Origin: CAYYYA01 sp964517065
GTDB taxonomy: Bacteria; Patescibacteriota; Patescibacteriia; UBA1558; 2-01-FULL-52-15
Assembly: GCA_964517065.1 (NCBI GenBank)
Contig: CAZFBK010000001.1
Location: 46,887 to 110,886 of the forward strand
DNA: 64,000 bases
Reading direction: 5' to 3'
Under the pieces are notes generated by a model, which saw only the letters and a list, made by a program, of their open reading frames with translations, had not been told where the DNA came from and searched no databases. Shown in pieces: positions 8,841 through 17,647 of this stretch. Every line of letters begins with the position of its first letter. Position 1 is the first letter of the stretch. The position numbers and the translations under genes were made by a program.

Positions 8841-9469
8841 AGTATGAATGATGAGTCAATTATTTGGCGCCATTGTGACAGTGAGATGTCTTCAGCCACT
8901 CGGATCGTACCATTCAGCTCGAAATATGGGATCGAGGGTATCCCAGCAGTAGTAGCATCAGCGATATCCTGCTCTATCAGCGACAGCGTCGCACGGTCAT
9001 TGAGACAACGGGAAAATAGTGCTCGATCTAAGTGTAAATCATCTGCAATAGATATCCAAATACTAGCGTCGTCTGTCAAACGAGTTTGTCGTGCAAAAAG
9101 CTCATCATGATACTGCCAAAACTTTCCTTGCAGCTGGGCGCACCGTGCAGCCAGAGCTGCTGTCCGAGCATTATCAGTATCAAGTGGCAAATCCTTGCGT
9201 ACTATTCTGACTTTATCGCCATAGATCGCCCGTAGTTGGTCCAAGGTCAAAGCGGACGTACGGCAGGCAGGACAGGTGAAACTACTAAAATACACCAAGG
9301 TCGTCTTGGCTGTGACGGGACCAACTGCAGGATCTTCAGCTCGCAACGGCACCGCAATAAAAGCCTGACCAACGCTGCCAGGTATTATTCTGTTTCTGAC
9401 CGTAATATAATAAAACACGATACCGCTCAGTATCAGTAATGCTAACAAGCTAAAGCCAAATAATTTCAT
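8837..9469 (-). CDS. DsbA-like thiol oxidoreductase, membrane-anchored
   Basis: A 210-residue thioredoxin-fold protein with one N-terminal transmembrane helix (residues 4-23). The redox motif CPAC follows the strand LVYFSSFT. The helical insertion of DsbA is present, and the cis-proline loop reads GIPSIPYFELNG. It should oxidise or isomerise disulfides outside the membrane. It is translationally coupled to the Cys-rich pilin-like gene (ATGA overlap). The other secretion-like operon encodes a 3066-residue Cys-rich protein, so both are plausible substrates. No DsbB/VKOR partner is in the window. Confidence 0.9.
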   Translation of the reverse strand: MKLFGFSLLALLILSGIVFYYITVRNRIIPGSVGQAFIAVPLRAEDPAVGPVTAKTTLVYFSSFTCPACRTSALTLDQLRAIYGDKVRIVRKDLPLDTDNARTAALAARCAQLQGKFWQYHDELFARQTRLTDDASIWISIADDLHLDRALFSRCLNDRATLSLIEQDIADATTAGIPSIPYFELNGTIRVAEDISLSQWRQIIDSSFIL

Positions 9470-9476
9470 CGTTAAT

Positions 9477-10700
9477 TTATTTCAAACGAATACTATGCAG
9501 GGTACCCGTGGCACGGTCGACGAAATACAGTATCGACTGATCGGGTGACAGTGAGACTGACTGAGCAGTATAGCTCTGCTGACTGCCAACCGGCAAAGCT
9601 AATGGTACTTTGTTGCCGGAGATCAGATCGATACGATAGAAGACATCAGGTGTAGTATTCGCCAGATCAGGGTAGAGACCAGAACCCTGCGACAGCTCGA
9701 TCGGCACAGCACAATAGATCGAGCTCTCCGTCTGATCGAAGGCACACTTATCTGGCCACGTATTCAGCTGCAAATCAGTCTGACTATAGCCTATATCTCC
9801 TGTCCTGCCCTCTGTCAGCCACAGTCGCGGCTGATAGCCATCTGAAGCACTAGCAGTACTATAGAGGAGATATGATCCTCCCGGAGACCAGGAGCCGGTG
9901 AATTTCAAACCGTCGACATTGAAGGACTGGAACTGCTCTTGATTGCGTCCGATCGGCACCACCTCTTGCCCATCAGTACCTGTGGCTTTGCGATAGAGTG
10001 CTACTACTTGATTGTCCGGTGAGACATTGACCGCGACATTGAGCTCACGATCTCCGACTGGCTCGACTATCTTGATATCACTCCCGTCTGCCGAGCCTGC
10101 CATCAGCCAGGTCGTATCAGGTTTACCGCCATTCCAGATAGCCGCGAATGACCGGCCATTAGAATCCAGCGAAAACTTCTCCAGCTCCTTCGGCAGACTG
10201 ACCTGTTTACCTTTATTGAAATCATACAGAATATTTGATCCGTCAGGATATTCCAAAATTGCCACACTCTTATTGGCGGCCCAGGTAACGTCTGAGACAT
10301 TATAAAATTTCTCCGTCCCCAATGTCGTCACGGTACCGTCAGATGTCAACGTCTGAAAGACAGATAAATCAGGATTATAATAGGTCAAACCATTGGTAGT
10401 CGGCACAGCAAACTCCACTTTGGTAGTTCCATAATCAGTGACTGCTGTCTGGCCACCTTGAGCCACCTCGTCGATACCGGTCGTACCGCCAAACTGAGGT
10501 AAGCCACCATTGCTATTCGGAACATTTACCACTGGAATATTTCCTTGATTAATATTGGGCAGTTGACCAGTGCCGGTATTAGTATTTTGATTGCCTGATT
10601 TTGGCACCAGACTGCCAAATATGATCGTAATCAAGGCCCAGGCTAGTAAGAGTACCACTACGACGAATCCTATAATTAAAAATAGACGTTTTCTTTCCAT
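9477..10700 (-). CDS. Membrane-anchored beta-propeller-like protein of the secretion operon
   Basis: A 407-residue protein. I chose the ATG at 10700 (MERKRLFLII), one base after the upstream stop, over an upstream TTG that overlaps that gene. A transmembrane helix spans residues 5-27, followed by an Asn/Gly/Pro-rich linker to about 75. The rest is a series of beta repeats with TolB/WD-like features: NVSPDNQVVALYRK, KFTGSWSPGGSYLLYST, and near the end SLSPDQSILYFVDRATG. It would face the outside. The binding partner is unknown. The context suggests a structural or docking part of the secretion-like apparatus. Confidence 0.72.
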   Translation of the reverse strand: MERKRLFLIIGFVVVVLLLAWALITIIFGSLVPKSGNQNTNTGTGQLPNINQGNIPVVNVPNSNGGLPQFGGTTGIDEVAQGGQTAVTDYGTTKVEFAVPTTNGLTYYNPDLSVFQTLTSDGTVTTLGTEKFYNVSDVTWAANKSVAILEYPDGSNILYDFNKGKQVSLPKELEKFSLDSNGRSFAAIWNGGKPDTTWLMAGSADGSDIKIVEPVGDRELNVAVNVSPDNQVVALYRKATGTDGQEVVPIGRNQEQFQSFNVDGLKFTGSWSPGGSYLLYSTASASDGYQPRLWLTEGRTGDIGYSQTDLQLNTWPDKCAFDQTESSIYCAVPIELSQGSGLYPDLANTTPDVFYRIDLISGNKVPLALPVGSQQSYTAQSVSLSPDQSILYFVDRATGTLHSIRLK

Positions 10701-10701
10701 A

Positions 10702-11196
10702 TTATTGTGAACAAGAATAAATTTGACAACCAAGATCTTTCAGCCAAGAAAAAACTACCTCCAGTCCTAGGCGTAGCAACATACCGGGCTGCAGGAAGAC
10801 CATTAAGGTGACACTAATGATAAAGACGATAAGCAACAATCCATGAGTACCAAACATCACCCAACGCTCTATCTTGCTAACTTTCTGCCAAACACCGGGC
10901 CACTCGAATCCCATGATATTAGCCGTCAGATAACGCAAGGTGGTCTCCAGCACGTACCAGATAAAAGTCAACGGATTCAAGGCTGTGACGAGACGAAAAA
11001 GACGGATAGTTGAATCTGTTTCTTGACGCAGCGCCTGAATGCTGCCACCCTGTTGATCTTCTTGCTGTTCTACTGCCTGCTTGGTTTCCATCCGATCCTG
11101 CAACCGTTGCTGTTCGAATTGTTGCTGATACCGTTCCTCACGTTCCGCCGTATCATCAGCGAGTCCCAAGCTGGGCATTTGTAATACCTGTGCCAT
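10702..11196 (-). CDS. Small membrane protein of the secretion operon
   Basis: A 164-residue protein starting at the ATG at 11196, two bases after the upstream stop position; a longer TTG start would overlap that gene. Residues 10-60 are Gln/Glu-rich and likely coiled. Two hydrophobic segments follow at about 77-92 (LNPLTFIWYVLETTL) and 115-135 (FGTHGLLLIVFIISVTLMV). The end carries two Cys (GCQIYSCSQ). I recognise no family. It lies between the VirB8-like and propeller genes, so a part in the membrane complex is inferred. Confidence 0.65.
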   Translation of the reverse strand: MAQVLQMPSLGLADDTAEREERYQQQFEQQRLQDRMETKQAVEQQEDQQGGSIQALRQETDSTIRLFRLVTALNPLTFIWYVLETTLRYLTANIMGFEWPGVWQKVSKIERWVMFGTHGLLLIVFIISVTLMVFLQPGMLLRLGLEVVFSWLKDLGCQIYSCSQ

Positions 11197-11197
11197 A

Positions 11198-11755
11198 TTA
11201 TTGCCATTCTGCTCGGTCAACCAACCAATGGTCGCCCGATTTTACTAATGAAACTATAATATCTTGATAGTACTCGTTGATTTTTAAATCTGCTTTGCGT
11301 TCACTGCGCTGCGTCTTGACTGTCAGACGTGCTTCCGAAGCTGTTTGTGACACCAGCTTAATGCTAATGACGTGAGTTTCGATACCGGTATAAGCCTGAG
11401 CTGTATCTTGGCGCTTAGAAAAATCAAAACGACCTTGAAATGCTGGTGTGACCATAGACCAGACATCGCGGATATTTTGCTGGTTACTTTGGTTGGAGAA
11501 GCTGCCATAGCGTTCGACGAAGGTCCGCGTCACCACCGACAGCTCAGCACCAGCCGGTGCAGTGATCGGTAGCACTTGATTGACGTTTGTATTAGCAGCA
11601 TTATCTGGTGTCACTGATTGAGGTTGTAATACTACCGGCGCTAATGTTCGTTGAGACAAAAACCACCAAAACCAAATCCCCAGACCAATGAGAACGACAA
11701 CGACACCAATACTCAGCCACACTTTCGGTCGTGAAAAAATATTAGCCAGCGGCAT
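11198..11755 (-). CDS. VirB8-like / NTF2-fold membrane protein
   Basis: A 185-residue bitopic protein. The ATG at 11755 (MPLANIFSRP) overlaps the virB4 stop by 14 bp; the longer frame opens with a TTG. A transmembrane helix lies at about residues 13-33, then a linker, then a C-terminal domain of about 110 residues ending in SLVKSGDHWLVDRAEWQ. That ending and the preceding alternating strands are typical of NTF2-like folds such as VirB8/TraM periplasmic domains. The sequence alone does not prove VirB8 homology. Position directly after virB4 supports a role in the inner-membrane complex. Confidence 0.6.
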   Translation of the reverse strand: MPLANIFSRPKVWLSIGVVVVLIGLGIWFWWFLSQRTLAPVVLQPQSVTPDNAANTNVNQVLPITAPAGAELSVVTRTFVERYGSFSNQSNQQNIRDVWSMVTPAFQGRFDFSKRQDTAQAYTGIETHVISIKLVSQTASEARLTVKTQRSERKADLKINEYYQDIIVSLVKSGDHWLVDRAEWQ

Positions 11756-13637
11756 TGATTTGGGCGTTAGTTTTCTCAGCGAAGTCGCGTTTGGCCTGTT
11801 CAATCTCGAGGAGCTGTTTTGGATCTGAGGTGATCAGCTGATCCTCGGTATACGAAGCCATTATTTTGATGGCAGCATGCTTGGCACCGGCGAAAAATAT
11901 TCCCTCTCCCACGGCACTCTCCAGCAGTAGATATTTCTCTCCTTCGGTTAATAAGAAAGTCTTTTGAATATTATTAATAGCTGCCGGTGATTGCTTCAAT
12001 AGCATTTGCATGGACGAATTGGTAACGATCGCCTGTCCGTAGGGCGACAGTAAGAAGTCATTAACATCCTGAGTAATAGTCGTGATACCAAGGTAATATT
12101 TACGACAACGTTTGACTAAGGCGTAGATGAACTTGGCACTATCTTCGTGTTGCATCAGCCACCAGGCTTCGTCGATTATCAGTAGACGCTTCTTGACGGA
12201 AGAGCGAACAATATTCCAGATATAGTTAATAACTGTGTAAATGGCGATTGGTCGCAGCTCATCTTCCAGATCTCGGACACTGAAGACCACCAATTGATTA
12301 TCCGTATTTACATTCGTCGGATTATTAAACAAACCAGCAAAGGTACCTTGAGTATACTTTTTGATGCGCAGCGCAATATCTTCGCCGCCCACCATACCCA
12401 TCAGCACTTCTTCGAAATCAGACATCAGCGGCATGCTGGCTCGCGTCCAATCTGAGCTAGCATTGATATCTTTCTTGGCATAGGTTTCGAGCAAGGCCCG
12501 ATCAACGATGGAGTCCTCCTCATTGGTCAGATCACCGACCATCAGACGGATCAGTCCTTTCAGAGTAATGACAGCGCTGCGAAGAATATCTTCCGGCCGG
12601 GCGTCTCCTACCTTACGGGGCAAATCAAAAGGATTTAATTTACTTTCAGAATTCAATGAGAGGTTAATGTAGGCACCACCGACCGAATCAGATAAATGCA
12701 AATATTCTTTCTCCGGGTCGATAATAATAATCTCCATACCCAACATCATACTACGCAGGACTTCTAGTTTCACCGCGTAGCTTTTGCCGGCACCTGAGGT
12801 AGCGAAAACCACTGAATTAGCATTCTGCAGACTGAAACGATCAAAAATAATTAAACTATTATTGTGACGGTTAATGCCGTACATGATACCGTTATCAGAA
12901 GTTAATTCTGAGGATACAAACGGGAACGAAGCTGCCGCTGGCGAGCTACTCATATTAGCAGCGACAAAGAGCTCGTCGTTGCCTAATGGCAATGTCGAGT
13001 TGAAACCCTGTTCAGATTGATAAAAAGCCCGACGTGACATCACCAGATGAGCGCCGAGCAGATTTTCAATTTTGTCTGAAGCAGAGTCCAGCTGTTCTTT
13101 GTTCTCAGCGTAGACCGTGATATAGAGGGCATATTGGAAAAACCGCTCAGTACCCTGACTGAGACTGTCGCGCAAACTTTCGATATCGCCCAAAGCAGTT
13201 TCTTGTACTGGATCACGCGGAGCACCCTTCTCTCTGTCCGAAATAATCTGTGATTCGATGACACCGACTTTTTTCTTCAACTGCTTCAAGACTGCGGTGC
13301 TGTCAATCGGATAAAAAAACATAGCAATATCCAACGGTAAGCTATAGTTGATGATCGGGGCAAACCAGCTGATCGTGACGTAGCGCGGATAGGCAATGAC
13401 AAAAATAGTCCGAGCATAGAGCGGTCCCAGCTGGACATAGCTGACGTCGACTTTGAACGATGAAGGCGCGATCAGATCACGGATACTGACGACACCTTCG
13501 CGGAAAACCTTCTCCGCTTCCAGGACAGTAATATCTTCTTCAGTTCGTTCTCTCAGCTGTTGCTCTTGCTGCGCCAAACCAACGCGCTGCTCGTCATCGT
13601 TGGGGAAATTACTAGTAACTTGTTGGGGTTTAAACAT
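11742..13637 (-). CDS. virB4: VirB4-family type IV secretion ATPase
   Basis: A 631-residue ATPase of the VirB4/TraC/CagE family. The N-terminal domain (1-240) matches the region that contacts the membrane complex in VirB4 proteins. Walker A is ATSGAGKS near residue 282 and Walker B is RLLIIDEAWWL near 484. An arginine/glutamine switch region follows (TTITQDVNDFL) and then the C-terminal lobe. It should power assembly or substrate transfer from the cytoplasmic side. It starts at an ATG one base after the preceding stop. Without a VirD4 coupling protein nearby, DNA transfer cannot be assumed. Confidence 0.9.
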   Translation of the reverse strand: MFKPQQVTSNFPNDDEQRVGLAQQEQQLRERTEEDITVLEAEKVFREGVVSIRDLIAPSSFKVDVSYVQLGPLYARTIFVIAYPRYVTISWFAPIINYSLPLDIAMFFYPIDSTAVLKQLKKKVGVIESQIISDREKGAPRDPVQETALGDIESLRDSLSQGTERFFQYALYITVYAENKEQLDSASDKIENLLGAHLVMSRRAFYQSEQGFNSTLPLGNDELFVAANMSSSPAAASFPFVSSELTSDNGIMYGINRHNNSLIIFDRFSLQNANSVVFATSGAGKSYAVKLEVLRSMMLGMEIIIIDPEKEYLHLSDSVGGAYINLSLNSESKLNPFDLPRKVGDARPEDILRSAVITLKGLIRLMVGDLTNEEDSIVDRALLETYAKKDINASSDWTRASMPLMSDFEEVLMGMVGGEDIALRIKKYTQGTFAGLFNNPTNVNTDNQLVVFSVRDLEDELRPIAIYTVINYIWNIVRSSVKKRLLIIDEAWWLMQHEDSAKFIYALVKRCRKYYLGITTITQDVNDFLLSPYGQAIVTNSSMQMLLKQSPAAINNIQKTFLLTEGEKYLLLESAVGEGIFFAGAKHAAIKIMASYTEDQLITSDPKQLLEIEQAKRDFAEKTNAQINAAG

Positions 13638-13638
13638 A

Positions 13639-14325
13639 TTAGTCTACCGCTAAATTATTGATATCTTCCAAAGGCTGACTCTGATACATCGTAGGGTTGT
13701 AGCTGTTATAATACAGCTCAATCAGGGCTTGAGTATTCAACCGTTGTACCTGCAAACCCATGCTGGTCAGGCCTGAAGAAATAAAAATTGAACGTTTGGT
13801 TAATTCGCGAGAATATTTTTCAAATTTTTCCTTACCAACGATAACCTTACGGGCAGCGGTGAAAACATCAAGTAAACGGTCAGAATATTTACGTTTCTGA
13901 TCATTGATCGGATTATAGTTAACTACAACATAAAAACGCTTACTCATGATACTTTCCAGCTCCAGCAGTTCCGAGACAAAATTACGATAATCGGCAGTCT
14001 GCATTCTCAGGAGCTCATTGGTGTGCTCTCGCTCGGTCTTCTTCAGACGTTCCAGATAGTCGTCAATATTGAGCGGACGTGATTGAATAACAATTTGTAA
14101 AGGAAATGACAAGGAATTCAAGAAAGTGACATAAGCCCCGACCATAGAAGCTTGCTCGTCTTCTGACTTCAGATCGAAGTTGATAGACGAGACGATCAAA
14201 ACTGCTCGTAACGTACCGTCACGCATCAAGGCTACGTCTTCTTTGATCTCGGCAATATCCAAATACTTCTGCGCCGACGGCAGGTGATGTTTCGGCTTCT
14301 GGTGCTCTGGTTTATTTTTGGCCAT
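13639..14325 (-). CDS. TraC-like protein (VirB4 N-terminal-like)
   Basis: A 228-residue protein with a start at ATG 14325 (MAKNKPEHQ), overlapping the PrgI gene by 14 bp; the longer frame uses a weaker upstream codon. Residues 20-60 (QKYLDIAEIKEDVALMRDGTLRAV) are the entry motif seen at the N-terminus of TraC/VirB4 proteins, but no Walker motifs follow. It looks like a VirB4 N-terminal domain encoded as its own polypeptide just before the ATPase gene. It is probably cytoplasmic and a partner of VirB4 and PrgI. Confidence 0.75.
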   Translation of the reverse strand: MAKNKPEHQKPKHHLPSAQKYLDIAEIKEDVALMRDGTLRAVLIVSSINFDLKSEDEQASMVGAYVTFLNSLSFPLQIVIQSRPLNIDDYLERLKKTEREHTNELLRMQTADYRNFVSELLELESIMSKRFYVVVNYNPINDQKRKYSDRLLDVFTAARKVIVGKEKFEKYSRELTKRSIFISSGLTSMGLQVQRLNTQALIELYYNSYNPTMYQSQPLEDINNLAVD

Positions 14326-14770
14326 AGACAGCGTTATGAATAAAATTTGCTTCTTGCTCGCCTTTATAAATACCACCGGTATCAACGATCAGAGCCAACT
14401 CTGATAGTTTAGAAGCTGTCAGATGTTGTTTTGGGATGAAAATCTCTTCCTGATGTTTATTCTCGTCTTTCGCTTTGACCTCTAATAACAGCTCCTTTTG
14501 CCAGACTCTGAGCTCCGGCTTACGCAGACGTGAGATATAGTTCAAAGCAAAAATATGAAAGGGCGCACCGTTAATTTTCAGAAAGGCCACTGTACCACCG
14601 ACTAACAAAAGAAAGCTGCCTTGAAACAAAAATAAATTGAATGGCGATAAACGATAGGACAAGAAAACTAATAGTCCAGTGATGATAACGATGACGAATT
14701 GTCGAGTGGTAATAGCCCCAATAATTTTGTCTTCGATATCAATGAATTGTGGCACGATAAACTTGCGCAT
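14312..14770 (-). CDS. PrgI family protein
   Basis: A 152-residue protein with the PrgI opening RKFIVPQFIDIEDKIIG, two adjacent transmembrane helices at about residues 22-70, and a basic C-terminal cytoplasmic tail ending in a hydrophilic helix. PrgI proteins occur in Gram-positive and CPR conjugation-like systems directly upstream of the VirB4/TraC ATPase, as here, and correspond to VirB3-like subunits. The start is the ATG at 14770, 3 bp after the preceding stop. Confidence 0.85.
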   Translation of the reverse strand: MRKFIVPQFIDIEDKIIGAITTRQFVIVIITGLLVFLSYRLSPFNLFLFQGSFLLLVGGTVAFLKINGAPFHIFALNYISRLRKPELRVWQKELLLEVKAKDENKHQEEIFIPKQHLTASKLSELALIVDTGGIYKGEQEANFIHNAVYGQK

Positions 14771-14773
14771 AGT

Positions 14774-16012
14774 TTAAAATCTCAGATGCTTATTGAGATC
14801 AGTAATAGCTTCAAACTCATCGACTGTGAGAGCCTCCTGCCCGCCTGTCTGTAGAGCAGTAATTGCCTGATTGATATCCATATTTTGTTCTAGACTCTGA
14901 TGACCGATAGCGAGATACATCTGATAGACTTCATTCTTCCTCCAGCCATCGATACCTTGAGCCCGTCGCAACAGTGACTCTTTGCCTAAGTTAACAATAC
15001 GTTGAAGAATTTTTGCCACCCGCATACGAGGATCAGGGTCTAAAGCGCGGAAATCTTGCAAGGACATAGTAGAGAGTTCATCAACCTTGCCTAGAATACG
15101 ATTATTCGGACGTTTCACCTTGGGCAGTTGATCGACCATGGCGCTGACATCGGTCATTGGTCGACTGACCTTCGGTAGGTCGCCAGCGGAACGGATCATC
15201 GGCTCTGCTAATGCACCTGACGGAGTGACCTCCGGCACCACACTGACAGGCTTCTCGGGCTGCGCTGGCACTGAGGGTTCTACTGGTTGAACGGGGCCTA
15301 CCTCGCGCTTTGCCGAGGATAGCTCGTCAGACATTGGTTGGAAATCACCCTTTACTGATAACGGTTTGGATAAAATGTCCGCAATTGGTTTCGGCGTTGA
15401 CTCTGTCTCAGGTGCACTCATGCCTCGTTCTCCTCCTGCTTCCACCACTACACCATCGACACTCTCTATCTTCTCTTTCAAACTTCGAGCTATCAGCATG
15501 ACCTTATCAGCAATAGCAGGATCAAGGCCAAAACCGACAACACCAGTATCAGCTAATAAACCTCTCATCTGAACGAAGCTACGCGCCTGACGAAAGAATG
15601 ACAGCAAAGATTTGACGAAACGGGCGTACTGCTCCGGTGAGAACTTTAGTTCGTTTTTTTCTACCAGTTTCTCAGCAATTTTTTCTACGCTATATTTTTT
15701 GCGCTCATTGGCAGACAGATAGGAGTTGATTTTCTCCAGCTCAGAAGCTATATCCTGCTGATCGTCTGGATGAAAATGAAAATCAGCTTTTGAGCCTGGA
15801 TCTGGAGCAACTTGTGGCGCTGGTACGAAATGCTCATCAGTCGGAACCACAGCTGGAAGAGCAGCCGCTGGTAACGGATTTACTGATGTCGTGATTTGGG
15901 CACTGATATCGCCAGAACTAGACGACAAAGTACCATCCTGAAACGGCTTAAACTGGCCGTTACTATCTTTAATCAAAATATTATTATCAAGTTCGGTTTG
16001 TGATAAGGCCAT
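14774..16012 (-). CDS. Hypothetical protein, first gene of the PrgI-VirB4 operon
   Basis: A 412-residue soluble protein of unknown function. An N-terminal region (1-75) is Pro/Ala-rich. A helical domain follows at about 80-190 (DIASELEKINSYLSANERKK onward). Residues 195-300 are a Pro/Glu/Val-rich linker with repeats of KPxS and PVQPVEPS-like words. A second helical domain ends the protein (about 310-412). No membrane segment or signal is visible. It heads the operon and may be a cytoplasmic adaptor; that is inferred from position only. Confidence 0.7.
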   Translation of the reverse strand: MALSQTELDNNILIKDSNGQFKPFQDGTLSSSSGDISAQITTSVNPLPAAALPAVVPTDEHFVPAPQVAPDPGSKADFHFHPDDQQDIASELEKINSYLSANERKKYSVEKIAEKLVEKNELKFSPEQYARFVKSLLSFFRQARSFVQMRGLLADTGVVGFGLDPAIADKVMLIARSLKEKIESVDGVVVEAGGERGMSAPETESTPKPIADILSKPLSVKGDFQPMSDELSSAKREVGPVQPVEPSVPAQPEKPVSVVPEVTPSGALAEPMIRSAGDLPKVSRPMTDVSAMVDQLPKVKRPNNRILGKVDELSTMSLQDFRALDPDPRMRVAKILQRIVNLGKESLLRRAQGIDGWRKNEVYQMYLAIGHQSLEQNMDINQAITALQTGGQEALTVDEFEAITDLNKHLRF

Positions 16013-16062
16013 AGAACAAAAAACCAGTAAATAAAGTGATTATCAGTAAATAATTTCTACTA

Positions 16063-16107
16063 AATTATACCATAATATCGTAAAAGACCAAAGTCTTTCA
16101 CGATATT
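16063..16107 (-). promoter_or_regulatory. Promoter with overlapping inverted repeat, secretion operon 2
   Basis: On the minus strand TATAAT (16063-16068) lies 17 bp from TTGGTC (16086-16091). An inverted repeat (16073-16088 and 16093-16107; one bulged base and one mismatch) covers the spacer and -35. It could be an operator or a hairpin. The leader to the ATG at 16012 would be about 45 nt. Confidence 0.5.
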
Positions 16108-16310
16108 AAATTCTAAGTTCAAAACCCTAAGTTCAAAACAATTTCACCCGTCTCGCCACAGGCGAAGCCGAGACGGAAATATCAAATAATAAAATTCCAA
16201 ACGACGAACCTCTTTCCCTATAGCGTGTTTGGCTGTTGTTTTGAAATTCGTAATTTGAAACTTTGAGCTTGTTTCGGATTTAGAACTTAGTGCTTAGAAC
16301 TTATGCTCTT
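16108..16310. repeat. Intergenic inverted-repeat region
   Basis: The stretch contains no gene. A hairpin ccgtctcg...cgagacgg lies at 16149-16177. Around it, aagttcaaaac words on the left face gaacttag and ttgaaac words on the right, so the whole spacer can fold as a long imperfect stem. Similar words occur at 35300-35395. Confidence 0.5.
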
Positions 16311-17525
16311 TTAGAGTTTCTCCCACACTACTATCTCCCGTGCCACTGCCTGATCCTGACGGTGATACCACAGCGTCCCCCGCTCCGTCAGCTCCGAAGC
16401 CAAGCGACTGTGCCGAATAGCCGGCATCAGAGGTCGAAATCCTAATTTGGCCACCTCAGTCATAATAGGCATAAGTTCATAATCTCGTCCTCGCTGATAC
16501 ATCGGCCAGACCATGACGACTCGACCGCCAGATTTCACAACTTTGGTGAACTGACCAAAAGCCTGCAGATACAGCTGACTGACCTCGGTGACAATTTGTT
16601 GGCGTCGGGTCTCTGACAGAGAACGCTGCAGCTCACGCGCCGGCCCGAGGTACGGCTCAGTGACTACTGCGTCAAATATTGGCTGGTCATATATCTTGGT
16701 TAGACTCTGAACAGGGGTAACGGTAAATCGAACCTGCTCTGCTTCCTTATCTTTGATCAACCACTGAATATTTTTCTTCGCCTGTTCGACAGCCACAGCG
16801 TCGTTATCACTGCACACTATCTGCCAGTCTCGATCCATCTGCCAGGCTTCCTGTGCTACAGTGCCCAAACCACAGAAGGGATCTAAGACAGCACCATGCT
16901 CTGGTATCTGGGCTAGATTAATCATCATCTGCGCCACCTTCGGCGGCAACATACCACGCGCACTGTCACGCTCCGGACGTCCATAGTCACGCTGTCCGTA
17001 GCTTTCAAAATCTTGAACGGCTTCGGTCAGACCCAGATATAGTTCTGACGCCGATCCTTTGATGATTAATAATTCTGAACCAATCAAATCATTTTTCTGG
17101 ACCGCTACTGATGATAGCTGACCTTCTTTATTAGCCATTAGGCGGGCATTATACCCTTCAGCTTTAAGCAATTTTTTCACTTTCAAGCCAACCCCCTGCA
17201 GTGCATAGGCAGACTTAGGTAATCCGTACTGACTGAACCCAAAAATAATTTTTTTAGCTTTATCTGCGTCTAAACTCAATGATTGACGCCAAACTTCCGG
17301 TGTTAGCTGACTGATACCTGACATCGTCCTTAGGAGACGTCCGATTTTGATAGTGCCGCCGAGACGGGACAAGAGATCAACCGGAGCAAACTCCTCTGCA
17401 GTGCTGACAATAGCAAAATCCGGTCCTACGTCCGTGACAGCATCCATCGTACAGCCCAAAACGGTGAGAATCTCTTCTACTGACAAAGCCGGGTTGGTCC
17501 CGAGAATAAATATCCAAGAAATCAT
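16311..17525 (-). CDS. TRM11/UPF0020-type SAM-dependent methyltransferase
   Basis: A 404-residue protein. Residues 1-185 form an N-terminal THUMP-like region. The methyltransferase domain starts with motif I AVLDPFCGLGTVAQEA near residue 220 and has the catalytic motif TEPYLGP near 290, in place of the more usual DPPY. A C-terminal SGGRVVMVWPMYQRG strand follows. Members of this family methylate guanosine in tRNA (Trm11/Trm-G10), which is the likeliest role; DNA methylation is not excluded. TATAAT (17535-17540, minus) lies 9 nt from the ATG, so the message would be nearly leaderless. Confidence 0.82.
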   Translation of the reverse strand: MISWIFILGTNPALSVEEILTVLGCTMDAVTDVGPDFAIVSTAEEFAPVDLLSRLGGTIKIGRLLRTMSGISQLTPEVWRQSLSLDADKAKKIIFGFSQYGLPKSAYALQGVGLKVKKLLKAEGYNARLMANKEGQLSSVAVQKNDLIGSELLIIKGSASELYLGLTEAVQDFESYGQRDYGRPERDSARGMLPPKVAQMMINLAQIPEHGAVLDPFCGLGTVAQEAWQMDRDWQIVCSDNDAVAVEQAKKNIQWLIKDKEAEQVRFTVTPVQSLTKIYDQPIFDAVVTEPYLGPARELQRSLSETRRQQIVTEVSQLYLQAFGQFTKVVKSGGRVVMVWPMYQRGRDYELMPIMTEVAKLGFRPLMPAIRHSRLASELTERGTLWYHRQDQAVAREIVVWEKL

Positions 17526-17647
17526 AATGAATCAATTATAGCCGTTTATAGTAAACCTGGCTATCAAAAGTAACACCGACCGACTTAAATAGTTATTCCT
17601 TTTGTTCGTGCTATACTAAACTTAGTTCGTATATACATAGTTTATAT

